The notes: generated by a model not told the origin, from the letters alone. A DNA stretch of 32,210 nt from Thermohalobaculum sp039026295 (GCA_039026295.1 JBCCMP010000004.1:1-32210); one strand, 5' to 3'; numbered from the stretch's first letter, positions 1 to 8,162 are shown. A program made the numbers and translations.

Positions 1-2471
1 GAGTCCTCATAGTTGTACCCATTCCAGGGCATGAACGCGACGACCACGTTCTTGCCAAGCGCGAGCTCGCCCATATCCGTCGACGGGCCATCGGCGATCA
101 CCTCGCCCTTGCCCACCATATCGCCCACCTTCACCAGCGGACGCTGGTTGATGCAGGTGTTCTGGTTCGACCGCTGGAATTTGCGCAGACGGTAGATGTC
201 GACGCCGGGATCGCCCAGTTCCATTTCATCCGTGACGCGGACAACGATCCGCATCGCGTCGACCTGGTCGATCACCCCGCCGCGGCGGGCGGTGATGGCG
301 GCGCCAGAGTCGCGGGCGACCTTGGCTTCCATCCCGGTGCCGACGAAAGGCGCATCAGCCTTCAACAGCGGCACCGCCTGGCGTTGCATGTTCGAGCCCA
401 TCAGCGCGCGGTTCGCGTCATCGTTCTCCAGGAACGGGATCAGCGACGCCGCAACCGACACCAGTTGCTTCGGCGAGACGTCAATCAGGCTGATGTGCTC
501 GCGCGGTGACAGTTGGAAATCGCCAGCCTTTCGCGACGATACCAGCTCGTTCTGAAAGGTCCCGTCATCGTTCATCCGGGCGTTGGCCTGGGCGACGGTG
601 TGGCGCATCTCCTCGGTCGCGCTCAGGTACTTCACCTCGTCGGTGACCTTGCCTTCCTCGACCACCCGGTATGGGGTCTCGATGAACCCGTATTTGTTGA
701 CGCGCGCGAACGACGCCAGCGAGTTGATCAGACCGATGTTCGGGCCTTCCGGTGTTTCGATCGGGCACATCCGGCCGTAATGGGTCGGGTGCACGTCGCG
801 GACCTCAAAACCCGCACGCTCGCGGGTCAGCCCGCCCGGGCCAAGCGCTGAGAGGCGGCGTTTGTGGGTCACCTCCGACAGCGGGTTCGTCTGATCCATG
901 AACTGCGAAAGCTGAGACGATCCAAAGAATTCCCGAACCGCCGCTGCGGCGGGTTTGGCGTTGATCAGATCCTGCGGCATCACCGCGTCGATCTCGACCG
1001 AGGACATCCGCTCCCGGATCGCCCGCTCCATGCGCAGCAGACCGACGCGGTACTGGTTCTCCATCAACTCGCCCACGGACCGGACGCGCCGGTTGCCCAG
1101 GTGGTCAATGTCGTCCACATCACCGCGCCCGTCGCGCAGGTCCACCAAGGCCTTGATTACGGCCATGATGTCTTCCTTGCGCAGGGTGCGCTGCGTGTCG
1201 GGCGCATCCAGCTCCAGGCGCATGTTCATCTTTACGCGGCCAACGGCCGACAGATCGTAACGCTCCGCGTCGAAGAACAGCGATTGAAACATCGCCTCCG
1301 CCGCCTCGACGGTCGGCGGCTCGCCCGGGCGCATGACCCGGTAGATGTCCATCAGCGCGCCTTCGCGATTGTGGTTCTTGTCCAGCGCCATGGTGTTGCG
1401 CATGTAGGCACCGATCGCGATGTGATCGATGTCCAGTGTCGGGACCTCCTTGAAGCCCGCATCCAGCAGTGCCTGCAGGCGGTCTTCATCGATCTCGTCG
1501 CCGGCCTCGATGTAGATCGCGCCGGTTTCTTCATTGATCATGTCCACAGCCGCATAGCGGCCCAGGATCGCTTCGTGCGGCGCGAGAATCTTCTGGACGC
1601 CGCTCTCAGCGATCTTGCGCAGCGACCGGGGGGTCAGTTTCTTGCCCGCCTCCGCGATCACTTCGCCGGACTTGGCATCGACCAGATCGTAGGCCGGGCT
1701 CGATCCGCGCAGACGATCCGGATTGAAGGGAACCTGCCAGGAACTGGTCTTCTTAACCCGCGTGTACGACACCCGGTCATAGAAGAAGTCGCAGATGCCT
1801 TCCTGATCCAGACCCAGCGCATACAGCATCGTCGTGACCGGCAGTTTCCGACGGCGGTCGATGCGGCAATGCACGATGTCCTTGGCGTCGAACTCGAAGT
1901 CCAGCCAGGAACCGCGATAGGGGATCACGCGGCTGGCGAACAGCAGCTTGCCCAGCGCATGCGTCTTGCCCTTGTCGTGATCGAAGAACACACCGGGCGA
2001 GCGGTGCATCTGGCTCACGATCACCCGCTCGGTCCCGTTCACGATGAACGTGCCGTTCGGGGTCATCAGGGGCATGTCGCCCATGTAGACGTCCTGTTCC
2101 TTGATGTCCTTGACCGACTTGGCACCGGTATCCTCGTCGACCTCAAAGACAATCAGGCGAAGCGTCACCTTCAGCGGCGCGCTGTAGGTCATGTCGCGCT
2201 GCTGGCACTCCTCCACGTCGTATTTCGGAGGCTCCAGCTCGTAGCGCACGAATTCCAGAACCGCGGTCTCGTTGAAGTCCTTGATCGGGAAAACCGATTG
2301 AAAGACGCCCTGAATGCCCTCGCCGTCGACGGGGGTGCCCACGTCGCCGGATTCCAGGAACAGATCGTAGGAACTTTTCTGGACCTCGATCAGGTTCGGC
2401 ATGTCCGCGACTTCGCGGATCTTGCCAAAGTACTTCCTGATCCTCTTGCGGCCGGAAAACATCTCGCCCAT
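1..2471 (-). CDS. rpoB: RNA polymerase beta subunit (5' part, runs off left edge)
   Basis: This is the catalytic beta subunit of bacterial RNA polymerase, which with beta-prime forms the active-site cleft and carries the rifampicin pocket. About 823 N-terminal residues are present of the roughly 1,380 usual in alphaproteobacteria; the gene is cut by the window edge, not broken. Reading the minus strand I see RKRIRKYFGKIREVADMPNLIEV near the start, then SQMHRSPGVFFDHDKGKTH, the rifampicin-region stretch FFGSSQLSQFMDQTNPLSE followed by HKRRLSALGPGG, and RMCPIETPEGPNIGLI. The start is ambiguous between three in-frame ATGs at 2477, 2471 and 2462. I chose 2471 because GAGG lies 6 bases upstream, while it is only 2 bases from 2477. 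The gene follows rplL in the usual order, after a 250-base gap containing three hairpins. Confidence 0.97.
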   Translation of the reverse strand, partial: MGEMFSGRKRIRKYFGKIREVADMPNLIEVQKSSYDLFLESGDVGTPVDGEGIQGVFQSVFPIKDFNETAVLEFVRYELEPPKYDVEECQQRDMTYSAPLKVTLRLIVFEVDEDTGAKSVKDIKEQDVYMGDMPLMTPNGTFIVNGTERVIVSQMHRSPGVFFDHDKGKTHALGKLLFASRVIPYRGSWLDFEFDAKDIVHCRIDRRRKLPVTTMLYALGLDQEGICDFFYDRVSYTRVKKTSSWQVPFNPDRLRGSSPAYDLVDAKSGEVIAEAGKKLTPRSLRKIAESGVQKILAPHEAILGRYAAVDMINEETGAIYIEAGDEIDEDRLQALLDAGFKEVPTLDIDHIAIGAYMRNTMALDKNHNREGALMDIYRVMRPGEPPTVEAAEAMFQSLFFDAERYDLSAVGRVKMNMRLELDAPDTQRTLRKEDIMAVIKALVDLRDGRGDVDDIDHLGNRRVRSVGELMENQYRVGLLRMERAIRERMSSVEIDAVMPQDLINAKPAAAAVREFFGSSQLSQFMDQTNPLSEVTHKRRLSALGPGGLTRERAGFEVRDVHPTHYGRMCPIETPEGPNIGLINSLASFARVNKYGFIETPYRVVEEGKVTDEVKYLSATEEMRHTVAQANARMNDDGTFQNELVSSRKAGDFQLSPREHISLIDVSPKQLVSVAASLIPFLENDDANRALMGSNMQRQAVPLLKADAPFVGTGMEAKVARDSGAAITARRGGVIDQVDAMRIVVRVTDEMELGDPGVDIYRLRKFQRSNQNTCINQRPLVKVGDMVGKGEVIADGPSTDMGELALGKNVVVAFMPWNGYNYED

Positions 2472-2611
2472 GCACATCCTCGATTTTGCTGGCAGAACCG
2501 TTCCCGCTGGGTTCGGGGGAACGTTTGCGTTCTGCGCGCCTCAACTCAGGTGGCCCAATCCGGTCATGCGCGGCCCCCCGCGCGTGCTTCCCGGGCCTTA
2601 TCCCGTGCCAT

Positions 2612-2637
2612 CCAAAATGCCCCGGTGTTTTCGGGGC
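2612..2637 (-). terminator. Attenuator-like hairpin between rplL and rpoB
   Basis: On the minus strand a GCCCCG/CGGGGC stem (2619-2624 and 2632-2637, seven-base loop) is followed by ATTTTGG. The short T run suggests partial rather than full termination. In the same gap lie a 12-bp stem at 2653-2682 (one T-G pair) and a 6-bp stem at 2700-2715. A partial terminator and RNA processing site between rplL and rpoB is known in E. coli; the equivalence here is inferred from position and fold. Confidence 0.5.
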
Positions 2638-2722
2638 CCTTTAGATGGAACGGGCTGGACCCGCAGAACCGCGGATCCAGCCTTGTCTTCCATCACATGT
2701 GCGGCTGAAGCCGCATCTGCGA

Positions 2723-3100
2723 TTACTTGAGCTCGACCTTGGCGCCTGCCTCTTCGAGCTTCTTCTTGATCTCTTCGGCCTCGTCCTTGGTCGCAGCTTC
2801 CTTGACGGCTTTCCCGCCGGCTTCGACCAGTTCCTTGGCTTCCTTCAGACCCAGCGAGGTGATCGCCCGGACTTCCTTGATCACGTTGATCTTCTTGTCA
2901 CCGGCTTCCAGCAGGATGACGTCGAATTCATCCTTCTCTTCCGCCGCCTCCGCCGGACCTTCTGCCGGGCCGGCCATCATCACCGCGCCGCCTGCGGCGG
3001 GCTCGATGCCGTACTTGTCTTTCAGAAGGTCTTTCAGCTGAGCTGCTTCCAGCAGCGTCAGGCCAACGATCTCTTCGGCGAGTTTGTCAATATCAGCCAT
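2723..3100 (-). CDS. rplL: Ribosomal protein L7/L12
   Basis: L7/L12 forms the mobile stalk of the 50S subunit that recruits and stimulates translation GTPases. The 125 residues show the N-terminal dimerisation helices (starting MADIDKLAEEIVGLTLLEAAQL), an Ala/Gly/Glu-rich hinge at about residues 36-57, and the conserved C-terminal domain with EFDVILLEAGDKKINVIKEVR and GLKEAKELVE, ending in KKLEEAGAKVELK. Length and domain order are normal for the family. The ATG is preceded by GGAAACG. The gene sits 60 bases after rplJ, as expected for the L10-L12 pair, and its synthesis is normally coupled to rplJ through the upstream leader. Confidence 0.98.
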   Translation of the reverse strand: MADIDKLAEEIVGLTLLEAAQLKDLLKDKYGIEPAAGGAVMMAGPAEGPAEAAEEKDEFDVILLEAGDKKINVIKEVRAITSLGLKEAKELVEAGGKAVKEAATKDEAEEIKKKLEEAGAKVELK

Positions 3101-3160
3101 GTTTTCGTTTCCATTCGTTCATGTGGGGTCCGGCGTCTGCCGACCCGAAAGTTGCTGTGC

Positions 3161-3679
3161 TCAGGCCGCCTCGTCCTTCTCTGCGATCGTTGCCAGACAT
3201 CCGGCAATGTTCGCAGCAGGAGAACCGATCGCACTCGCCAGATTGGACGCCGGGGCACCAAGCATGCCCGCAATGGTCGCGATCAGCTCTTCACGCGACG
3301 GCATAGCGGCCACGGCTTTGACACCGGCCGGATCCAGAATTTCCTCGCCCATCGAGCCGCCGACAACGATCAGCTTGTCATTGTCCTTGGCATATGCCTC
3401 GACCACCTTGGCGGCCGTGACGGGATCTTCGGAATAGGCGAATACGTTCTGGCCCTGGAGGAAATCGGCCATGCCCGAATTGGGCTTGCCGTCCAGGGCG
3501 ATCTTGGCGAGCCTGTTCTTGGCGACACGGACGGCTCCGCCTGCATCACGCATGCGGTTCCGGAAATCCGTCATCTCAGCAACTGACAGACCAGCGTATT
3601 GTGCGATGACAACAACGCCAGAGTCCGTGAAGATGCTGCCGAGCTCTTCGACAACCGCTCCTTTTTGGGCTCTGTCCAC
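3161..3679 (-). CDS. rplJ: Ribosomal protein L10
   Basis: L10 anchors the L7/L12 dimers at the base of the stalk and, as the L10-L12 complex, represses its own mRNA in many bacteria. The open frame continues upstream to a GTG at 3925, but the recognisable protein begins at the GTG at 3679 (MDRAQKGAVVEELGSIF), giving 172 residues, the usual alphaproteobacterial length. Visible landmarks are GVVVIAQYAGLSVAEM, RVAKNRLAKIAL and the C-terminal helix with ASNLASAIGSPAANIAG that carries L12 dimers. The upstream in-frame stretch is Pro/Arg/Gly-rich, coincides with RNA hairpins and a repeat, and is better read as the untranslated leader. Confidence 0.96.
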   Translation of the reverse strand: MDRAQKGAVVEELGSIFTDSGVVVIAQYAGLSVAEMTDFRNRMRDAGGAVRVAKNRLAKIALDGKPNSGMADFLQGQNVFAYSEDPVTAAKVVEAYAKDNDKLIVVGGSMGEEILDPAGVKAVAAMPSREELIATIAGMLGAPASNLASAIGSPAANIAGCLATIAEKDEAA

Positions 3680-3996
3680 AGTCTTGCTCCAAGTTTGGGG
3701 TCTGGCTTCAGGCCGCGCCCCGGCTCTCTTTGTGCCCCGGCCGCAGCGCGCGCCCGTGGCTGTGGTTCCGTCCAGGGAACCGGCCAAGATCGCGCGCAGC
3801 ACGAAGCTACGGAAATCCCTTGCCTTCTCCCCGTCTATGGCAGGACTTAGCGCGGGAAACCCAGAGCCCACCGTCTCGGACGGTTCGGGGTCTGGTCTGG
3901 GACCGCGCCCCGGCACCCCGGTCACCCGGGGGTCTTTTCGTCTGCCGGGCAGTGCCCGGCCTACGGCAATCCGTTAGGGCGCGCGGCGCCCGCAGG
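3680..3996 (-). promoter_or_regulatory. rplA-rplJ intergenic region: probable L10 autoregulatory leader
   Basis: The 317 bases between rplA and rplJ hold no convincing gene. On the minus strand they fold readily: GGGCGC/GCGCCC at 3977-3991 just after rplA, a GCCGGGC stem with a three-base loop at about 3944-3960, and a GC-rich imperfect hairpin at about 3915-3934. A 29-bp sequence at 3886-3914 recurs at 3696-3724 with 23 matches, exactly 190 bp apart. The copy nearer rplJ lies 17 bases before its start codon. L10-L12 binding to a leader here is established for this operon in other bacteria. That this sequence does so is inferred from position. Confidence 0.6.
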
Positions 3997-4692
3997 TCAG
4001 GCGCTCAGGCTCTCCACCGAAATCGAGACGCCTGGCCCCATGGTCGAACTGATCGACACCTTTTTCATGTAGGTTCCCTTGGCACCGGACGGCTTGGCCT
4101 TCTGCACCGCATCGACAAGCGCCTTGACGTTTTCAGCCAGTTGCGCCTCGGCAAAACTCGCCTTGCCGACGCCGGCATGGACCACGCCTGCCTTTTCCAC
4201 CTTGAACTGAACCTCGCCGCCCTTGGCATTGCTGACCGCTTCGGCGACGTCCATGGTGACCGTGCCGACCTTCGGGTTGGGCATCAGGTTTCGCGGGCCC
4301 AGGATCTTGCCCAGGCGGCCGACGATCGGCATCATGTCAGGCGTCGCAATGCAGCGGTCAAAGTCGATGGTCCCGCCCTGGATCGACTCCATAAGGTCCT
4401 CGGCACCGACGATATCAGCACCGGCTTCCTTCGCCTCGTCCGCTTTCGGCCCGCGCGCGAACACGGCAACCCGCACCGTCTTGCCCGTACCGTTCGGCAG
4501 ATTGACGACACCGCGCACCATCTGGTCCGCGTGGCGCGGGTCGACGCCCAGGTTCAGCGCGACCTCGACGGTCTCGTCGAACTTGGCCGATGCGCTGGCT
4601 TTCACAAGGCTGATCGCCTCATCGAGGGCCACATTGCTCTTGCCTTCGGTTGCGGCCTTTGCCGCCTTCATGCGTTTTCCGGTTTTCGCCAT
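3997..4692 (-). CDS. rplA: Ribosomal protein L1
   Basis: L1 forms the second mobile arm of the large subunit, helps expel the E-site tRNA and, in E. coli, represses the rplKA mRNA. All 231 residues are present, including the N-terminal basic segment MAKTGKRMKAAK, FDETVEVALNLGVDPRHADQMVRG, LPNGTGKTVRVAVFARG, and MPNPKVGTVTMDVAEAV in the RNA-binding domain. The ATG at 4692 lies 4 bases after the rplK stop, so the pair is almost certainly translated from one message with coupling. Confidence 0.98.
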   Translation of the reverse strand: MAKTGKRMKAAKAATEGKSNVALDEAISLVKASASAKFDETVEVALNLGVDPRHADQMVRGVVNLPNGTGKTVRVAVFARGPKADEAKEAGADIVGAEDLMESIQGGTIDFDRCIATPDMMPIVGRLGKILGPRNLMPNPKVGTVTMDVAEAVSNAKGGEVQFKVEKAGVVHAGVGKASFAEAQLAENVKALVDAVQKAKPSGAKGTYMKKVSISSTMGPGVSISVESLSA

Positions 4693-4696
4693 GACG

Positions 4697-5125
4697 TCAG
4701 CCTTTGATCTCGATGCCCATCGATCGGGCGGACCCGGCGATGATCTTCATGGCCTGATCGACCGAGTTTGCGCTCAGATCCTTCATCTTCGACTCGGCGA
4801 TCTCGCGCACCTGCTTGGACGTGACCGACCCGACCGTCTCCCGGCCCGGAAGGTTCGCACCCGACTGAAGCTTGGCGGCCTTGCGCAGCAGATAGGACGC
4901 AGGCGGCGTCTTGATCTCCATCGTGAACGACTTGTCCACGTAATAGGTCACGATCGTCGGGCACGGCGCACCCGGCTCCAGATCCTGCGACCGCGCATTG
5001 AACGCCTTGCAGAATTCCATGATGTTGATGCCGCGCTGACCCAGCGCCGGCCCGATCGGGGGCGACGGGTTTGCTTTACCGGCCGGCACCTGCATCTTCA
5101 GCGTGCCTGCTACCTTCTTAGCCAT
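4697..5125 (-). CDS. rplK: Ribosomal protein L11
   Basis: L11 binds the GTPase-associated region of 23S rRNA and is needed for the stringent response signal through RelA. The frame is open from 5146, but the ATG at 5125 begins the canonical MAKKVAGTLKMQVPAGKANPSPPIGPALGQRGINIMEFCKAFN and has GAGGG about seven bases upstream. This gives 142 residues, the family norm. The proline-rich N-terminal loop and the C-terminal RNA-binding domain (QVREIAESKMKDLSANSVDQAMKIIAGSARSMGIEI) are intact. It follows nusG by 105 bases and precedes rplA by 4. Confidence 0.98.
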   Translation of the reverse strand: MAKKVAGTLKMQVPAGKANPSPPIGPALGQRGINIMEFCKAFNARSQDLEPGAPCPTIVTYYVDKSFTMEIKTPPASYLLRKAAKLQSGANLPGRETVGSVTSKQVREIAESKMKDLSANSVDQAMKIIAGSARSMGIEIKG

Positions 5126-5230
5126 AGACTGGCCCTCTCTCTCCAACCCCGGGAACGCGTTCCTCGAGGCACTTCAGGATGTGGTCCGGTCCGGACGGCG
5201 CGCCGCCCTCGCCTCCCACATGTTCACGCC

Positions 5231-5764
5231 TCACGCCGCTTTCGCGACCTGGGCGTATTCCAGCTCCACCGGGGTCGCCCGGCCAAAAATTGATACGCTC
5301 ACCTTCAGGCGGGCGTTCTCGTCGTCAACTTCCTCGACCAGACCTGCGAAACCTTCGAACGGTCCATCGGTGACGTTCACCGACTCGCCGATCTCAAAGG
5401 TGATCAGCGGACGCGGACGCTCCACGCCTTCCTCGACCTGATTCAGGATGCGGGCCACCTCGCTGTCGCGCAGCGGCGTCGGTCTGCCCTGAGGCCCCAG
5501 GAACCCGGTCACCCGGTTGGTATCGTTCACCAGGTGATAGGCCCGGTCGGTCATATCCATTTTCACCAAGACATAACCCGGCATGAAGCGCTTCTCGACC
5601 TGCACCTTCTTGTTGCGGCGCAGCTCTGTCACTTCTTCGGTCGGGACCATAACCTCCTCGATCTCCTCCTCCAGCCCGTGCTGGGCAACGGATTCCTTGA
5701 TCGACTCGGCGACTTTCTTCTCGAAGTTCGACAGCACGCTTACAGAGTACCAGCGTTTCGCCAT
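5231..5764 (-). CDS. nusG: Transcription termination/antitermination factor NusG
   Basis: NusG binds the RNA polymerase clamp through its NGN domain and links polymerase to Rho or to the ribosome through its KOW domain. The 177 residues match the family length. The NGN domain is seen in KRWYSVSVLSNFEKKVAESIKE, RFMPGYVLVKMDMTDRAYHLV and VTGFLG. The KOW domain is GESVNVTDGPFEGFAGLVEEV, with RLKVSVSIFGRATPVELEY at the end. The start ATG at 5764 directly precedes AKRWYSV, the expected N-terminus. A GGGGC/GCCCC hairpin lies at 5790-5804, just before the gene in the secE-nusG gap. Confidence 0.98.
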   Translation of the reverse strand: MAKRWYSVSVLSNFEKKVAESIKESVAQHGLEEEIEEVMVPTEEVTELRRNKKVQVEKRFMPGYVLVKMDMTDRAYHLVNDTNRVTGFLGPQGRPTPLRDSEVARILNQVEEGVERPRPLITFEIGESVNVTDGPFEGFAGLVEEVDDENARLKVSVSIFGRATPVELEYAQVAKAA

Positions 5765-6006
5765 GGGCGTTCTGTCCCTTTACGTCACCGGGGCACCGCG
5801 CCCCTGCGCCAAATCTCGAACAAAATCAAAGACTTGCCGCGATCCTCAACCAGATAGGCGTGCCCGGCGAATCGGGTGACGCTCGTGATGTGCATGAAGT
5901 GTTCGGTCCGTAAGGATGAAACCGTTAAAAATCAAGCGTAAAATGCCGCTGTCCCGTGGCGCAGTGGCGGCGTTCCGCCAACGACCTGCGCGACCATTTC
6001 GCGGCC

Positions 6007-6198
6007 TTAAACGTTCAGGTTCAGCAGGATGTCCACACCCCAGGCAAGGATCTGATCGACGAAGAAGAAAAAGATCGCCACCAGCGTCGCCATGATGAAG
6101 ACCATCAATGTGGTCAGACCGGCTTCCTTGCGGGTCGGCCAGACCACCTTGGTCGTCTCGGACCGGACTTCGTTGACGAACTGCGCCGGGTTTTTCAT
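6007..6198 (-). CDS. secE: Preprotein translocase subunit SecE
   Basis: SecE is the small essential clamp subunit of the SecYEG channel in the inner membrane. The 63-residue form with one transmembrane helix (about residues 27-55, LMVFIMATLVAIFFFFVDQIL) is the short type normal for alphaproteobacteria. The conserved amphipathic helix is FVNEVRSETTKVVWPTRKEA. The ATG at 6198 has AGGGAG a few bases upstream. It starts only 20 bases after the CCA end of tRNA-Trp, so processing of the tRNA should create the 5' end of the secE-nusG message. Confidence 0.98.
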   Translation of the reverse strand: MKNPAQFVNEVRSETTKVVWPTRKEAGLTTLMVFIMATLVAIFFFFVDQILAWGVDILLNLNV

Positions 6199-6218
6199 CT
6201 GTCACTCCCTGGGTCCGG

Positions 6219-6294
6219 TGGCAGGGGCGGAGGGGCTCGAACCCCCGACCCTCGGTTTTGGAGACCGATGCTCTACCAACTGAGCTACACCCCT
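6219..6294 (-). tRNA. trpT: tRNA-Trp (anticodon CCA)
   Basis: A complete 76-base cloverleaf is read on the minus strand. The acceptor is AGGGGTG paired with CGCCCCT (one T-G pair), the D arm contains GCTCAGTTGGTAGAGC, and the anticodon loop CTCCAAA carries CCA. The T arm contains GGTTCGAGCCC, and the discriminator is G. The terminal CCA is encoded (complement of 6219-6221). Linkage to secE and nusG is a conserved arrangement in many proteobacteria. Confidence 0.97.
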
Positions 6295-6602
6295 ACGGAC
6301 CATGGTCAGCGGGGCCAGCCCCGCGCGGCGCTTCTCCTATCCGGTGAGAGATAAGAGCGCAACGGAAATTCGCAAGGCCGCGACTGTGCCTGATCCACGT
6401 AGCCCAGCGGCGACAACACCCCTTCACGGGCATCAAGAGGCAGGCATAATACGGTCAGCATCAGCAGTTGTCCGTTCGCCCACCCAAAAAAGGCACCCTC
6501 GGCTGCTGACACAACCCCGCAAGAGGCACTCCCCTATCACCCATTTGGCCTTGCGCGGTCTTGTATTCTGTATACTGTATCCAGAAACGACGGAGGCGCA
6601 TG
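6295..6602. other. Intergenic region with divergent promoters (trpT minus, glxB plus)
   Basis: These 308 bases separate tRNA-Trp from the glutamate synthase operon. I find no convincing gene; the short frames here are start-codon extensions or antisense. A TATACT box at about 6571-6576 lies inside TTCTGTATACTGTATCC, where CTGTAT occurs twice at a 7-bp step. It is about 27 bases before the glxB ATG and could be its -10 box overlapped by an operator. A clear -35 box is not visible. The ribosome site GGAGG is at 6592-6596. Confidence 0.4.
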
Positions 6603-7478
6603 ATGTGTGGAATTGTCGGACTGTTCCTGAAGGATCAGGAATTGGAACCTCAGCTTGGCGCGTTGCTTGCGCAGATGCTGGTGACGATGACGGGCCGCGG
6701 TCCCGACAGCGCAGGGATCGCGATCTATCGCGGGGCTGACGACGGCAATATGAAGATCACCGTCCAGTCTGCCAATCCCGATGTGGATTTCGAAGGGCTG
6801 GAAGAGCGGCTGGGCGCGGATGTCCTGCGCTCCGACACGCATGCCATCATCTCCTGTCCGGCCGATGAAGCGGACGCCGTTCAGGCAAAGCTCGCGGCGA
6901 TCCCCGAGCTTCGCGTGATGTCCGTGGGGGATGCGATCGAAATCTACAAGGAAGTCGGACGCCCGGCCGAAGTGGCAGAACGGTTCGATATCTCCTTGCT
7001 CAGCGGCACCCATGGCATCGGTCACACGCGCATGGCCACGGAAAGCGCGATCACCACGCTTGGGGCACACCCGTTTTCCACGGGGGCAGACCAGTGCCTC
7101 GTCCATAACGGCGCCCTGTCCAACCACAACTCGCTGCGCCGGGACCTCGAGGATTCTGGGATCAGCGTGATGAGCGCCTGCGATACCGAGGCCGCCGCCG
7201 CATATCTGACGATGAAGATGAAACAGGGTGCCAATCTCGGCGAAGCGCTGGAAGCCGGTCTCGATGACATCGACGGCTGTTTCACCTTCGTCATCGGAAC
7301 AAAAGACGGCTTCGGCGTCCTGCGCGACCCGATCGCCTGCAAGCCTGCGGTGATGGCGGAAACCGATCAGTACGTTGCCATGGGATCAGAGTTTCAGGCG
7401 CTGGCCCACCTGCCGGGCATCGACTCCGCGCGCGTGTGGGAGCCAGAGCCCGCCACCGTCTATTTCTGGGAGCGTTGA
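6603..7478 (+). CDS. glxB: Class II glutamine amidotransferase subunit of a split glutamate synthase (GlxB/MgsA-like)
   Basis: The product should hydrolyse glutamine at an N-terminal cysteine and pass ammonia to the partner subunits encoded next door. The start is fixed by chemistry: the ATG at 6603 places Cys at position 2, exposed after Met removal, and GGAGG lies 6 bases upstream. The frame is open further, to a TTG at 6561, but that would bury the nucleophile. Landmarks are MCGIVGLF, TGRGPDSAG (residues 30-38), GIGHTRMATES and CLVHNGALSNH, giving 291 residues. This matches the stand-alone amidotransferase of rhizobial glxBCD and of N-methylglutamate synthase mgsABC rather than full-length GltB. 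Three bases separate it from the next gene. No glutamine synthetase or gamma-glutamylmethylamide synthetase gene is adjacent, so the exact substrate is open. Confidence 0.85.
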   Translation: MCGIVGLFLKDQELEPQLGALLAQMLVTMTGRGPDSAGIAIYRGADDGNMKITVQSANPDVDFEGLEERLGADVLRSDTHAIISCPADEADAVQAKLAAIPELRVMSVGDAIEIYKEVGRPAEVAERFDISLLSGTHGIGHTRMATESAITTLGAHPFSTGADQCLVHNGALSNHNSLRRDLEDSGISVMSACDTEAAAAYLTMKMKQGANLGEALEAGLDDIDGCFTFVIGTKDGFGVLRDPIACKPAVMAETDQYVAMGSEFQALAHLPGIDSARVWEPEPATVYFWER

Positions 7479-7481
7479 GCC

Positions 7482-8162
7482 ATGCCCGAATTGAACATGG
7501 AAGAAATCTCTCTGCGAGAGGTGAACCAGACCCTTCAGGACGCCGTCTCAGGCTCGAACGAGACCTTCGATGTCCTGAACCCGCACGGCAGCCATGCGGT
7601 GGCCGTCGGGCTCGTCTCCCCGATCGATGTGACCATCCACGGATCAACCGGCTACTACACCGCCGGAATGAATCAGGAAGCCACGATCCGCATCGCCGGA
7701 TCCGCCGGTCCCGGCGTTGCCCAGAACATGATGTCGGGCAAGGTCATCGTCGATGGAGATGCCAGTCAGTACGCGGGGGCCACGGCTCAGGGCGGATTGC
7801 TGGTGGTAAAGGGCAATGCGACCAGCCGCTGCGCAATCCAGAACAAGGGCGGCGACATCGTCGTCTTCGGCAATATCGGCCACATGTCGGCCTACATGGC
7901 GCAGTCGGGCAATCTGGTGGTCCTCGGCGATGCGGGCGACGGGCTGGGCGACGGCATTTTCGAATGCCAGCTTTTCGTGCGCGGCGAGGTCAAGTCGCTC
8001 GGCGCGGACTGCATCGAGAAGGAAATGAGGCCCGAACACGTGGAGCTGCTTTCGAAGCTCCTCGCCGACTCGGGCGCCGATGCCAAACCAGAGGAGTTCC
8101 GCCGATACGGCTCGGAGCGGACACTCTATCACTTCCATGTTGACAATGCGGTGGCGGAATAA
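7482..8162 (+). CDS. glxC: GXGXG-domain subunit of a split glutamate synthase (GlxC/MgsB-like)
   Basis: This 226-residue protein corresponds to the C-terminal beta-helix (GXGXG) domain of the glutamate synthase large subunit. That domain has a structural role, holding the amidotransferase and the FMN domain together. The repeated glycine-rich turns are visible from about residue 65 to 165: GSAGPGVAQNMMSGKVIVDGDA, GATAQGGLLVVKGNA, NKGGDIVVFGNIGHM and SGNLVVLGDAGDGLGDGIFECQLFVRGE. It has no catalytic residues of its own. It starts 3 bases after the amidotransferase gene and its stop overlaps the next start by one base (TAATG), so the three products are likely made in fixed ratio. Confidence 0.86.
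   Translation: MPELNMEEISLREVNQTLQDAVSGSNETFDVLNPHGSHAVAVGLVSPIDVTIHGSTGYYTAGMNQEATIRIAGSAGPGVAQNMMSGKVIVDGDASQYAGATAQGGLLVVKGNATSRCAIQNKGGDIVVFGNIGHMSAYMAQSGNLVVLGDAGDGLGDGIFECQLFVRGEVKSLGADCIEKEMRPEHVELLSKLLADSGADAKPEEFRRYGSERTLYHFHVDNAVAE

Noticed and set aside
864..2708. A 614-codon plus-strand open frame opposite rpoB
   Set aside because: It is the complement of a clear rpoB reading. Its protein is histidine- and arginine-rich with no family features. Long antisense frames are expected in GC-rich genes.
3680..3925. N-terminal extension of L10 to a GTG at 3925
   Set aside because: The extension is low-complexity Pro/Arg/Gly, overlaps hairpins and a repeat, and the canonical L10 start is at 3679 with the family length of 172.
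5785..5895. A 36-codon minus-strand frame (MHITSVTRFAGHAYL...) between secE and nusG
   Set aside because: There is no well-placed ribosome site and no family match; its end runs through the hairpin before nusG. Too weak to annotate.
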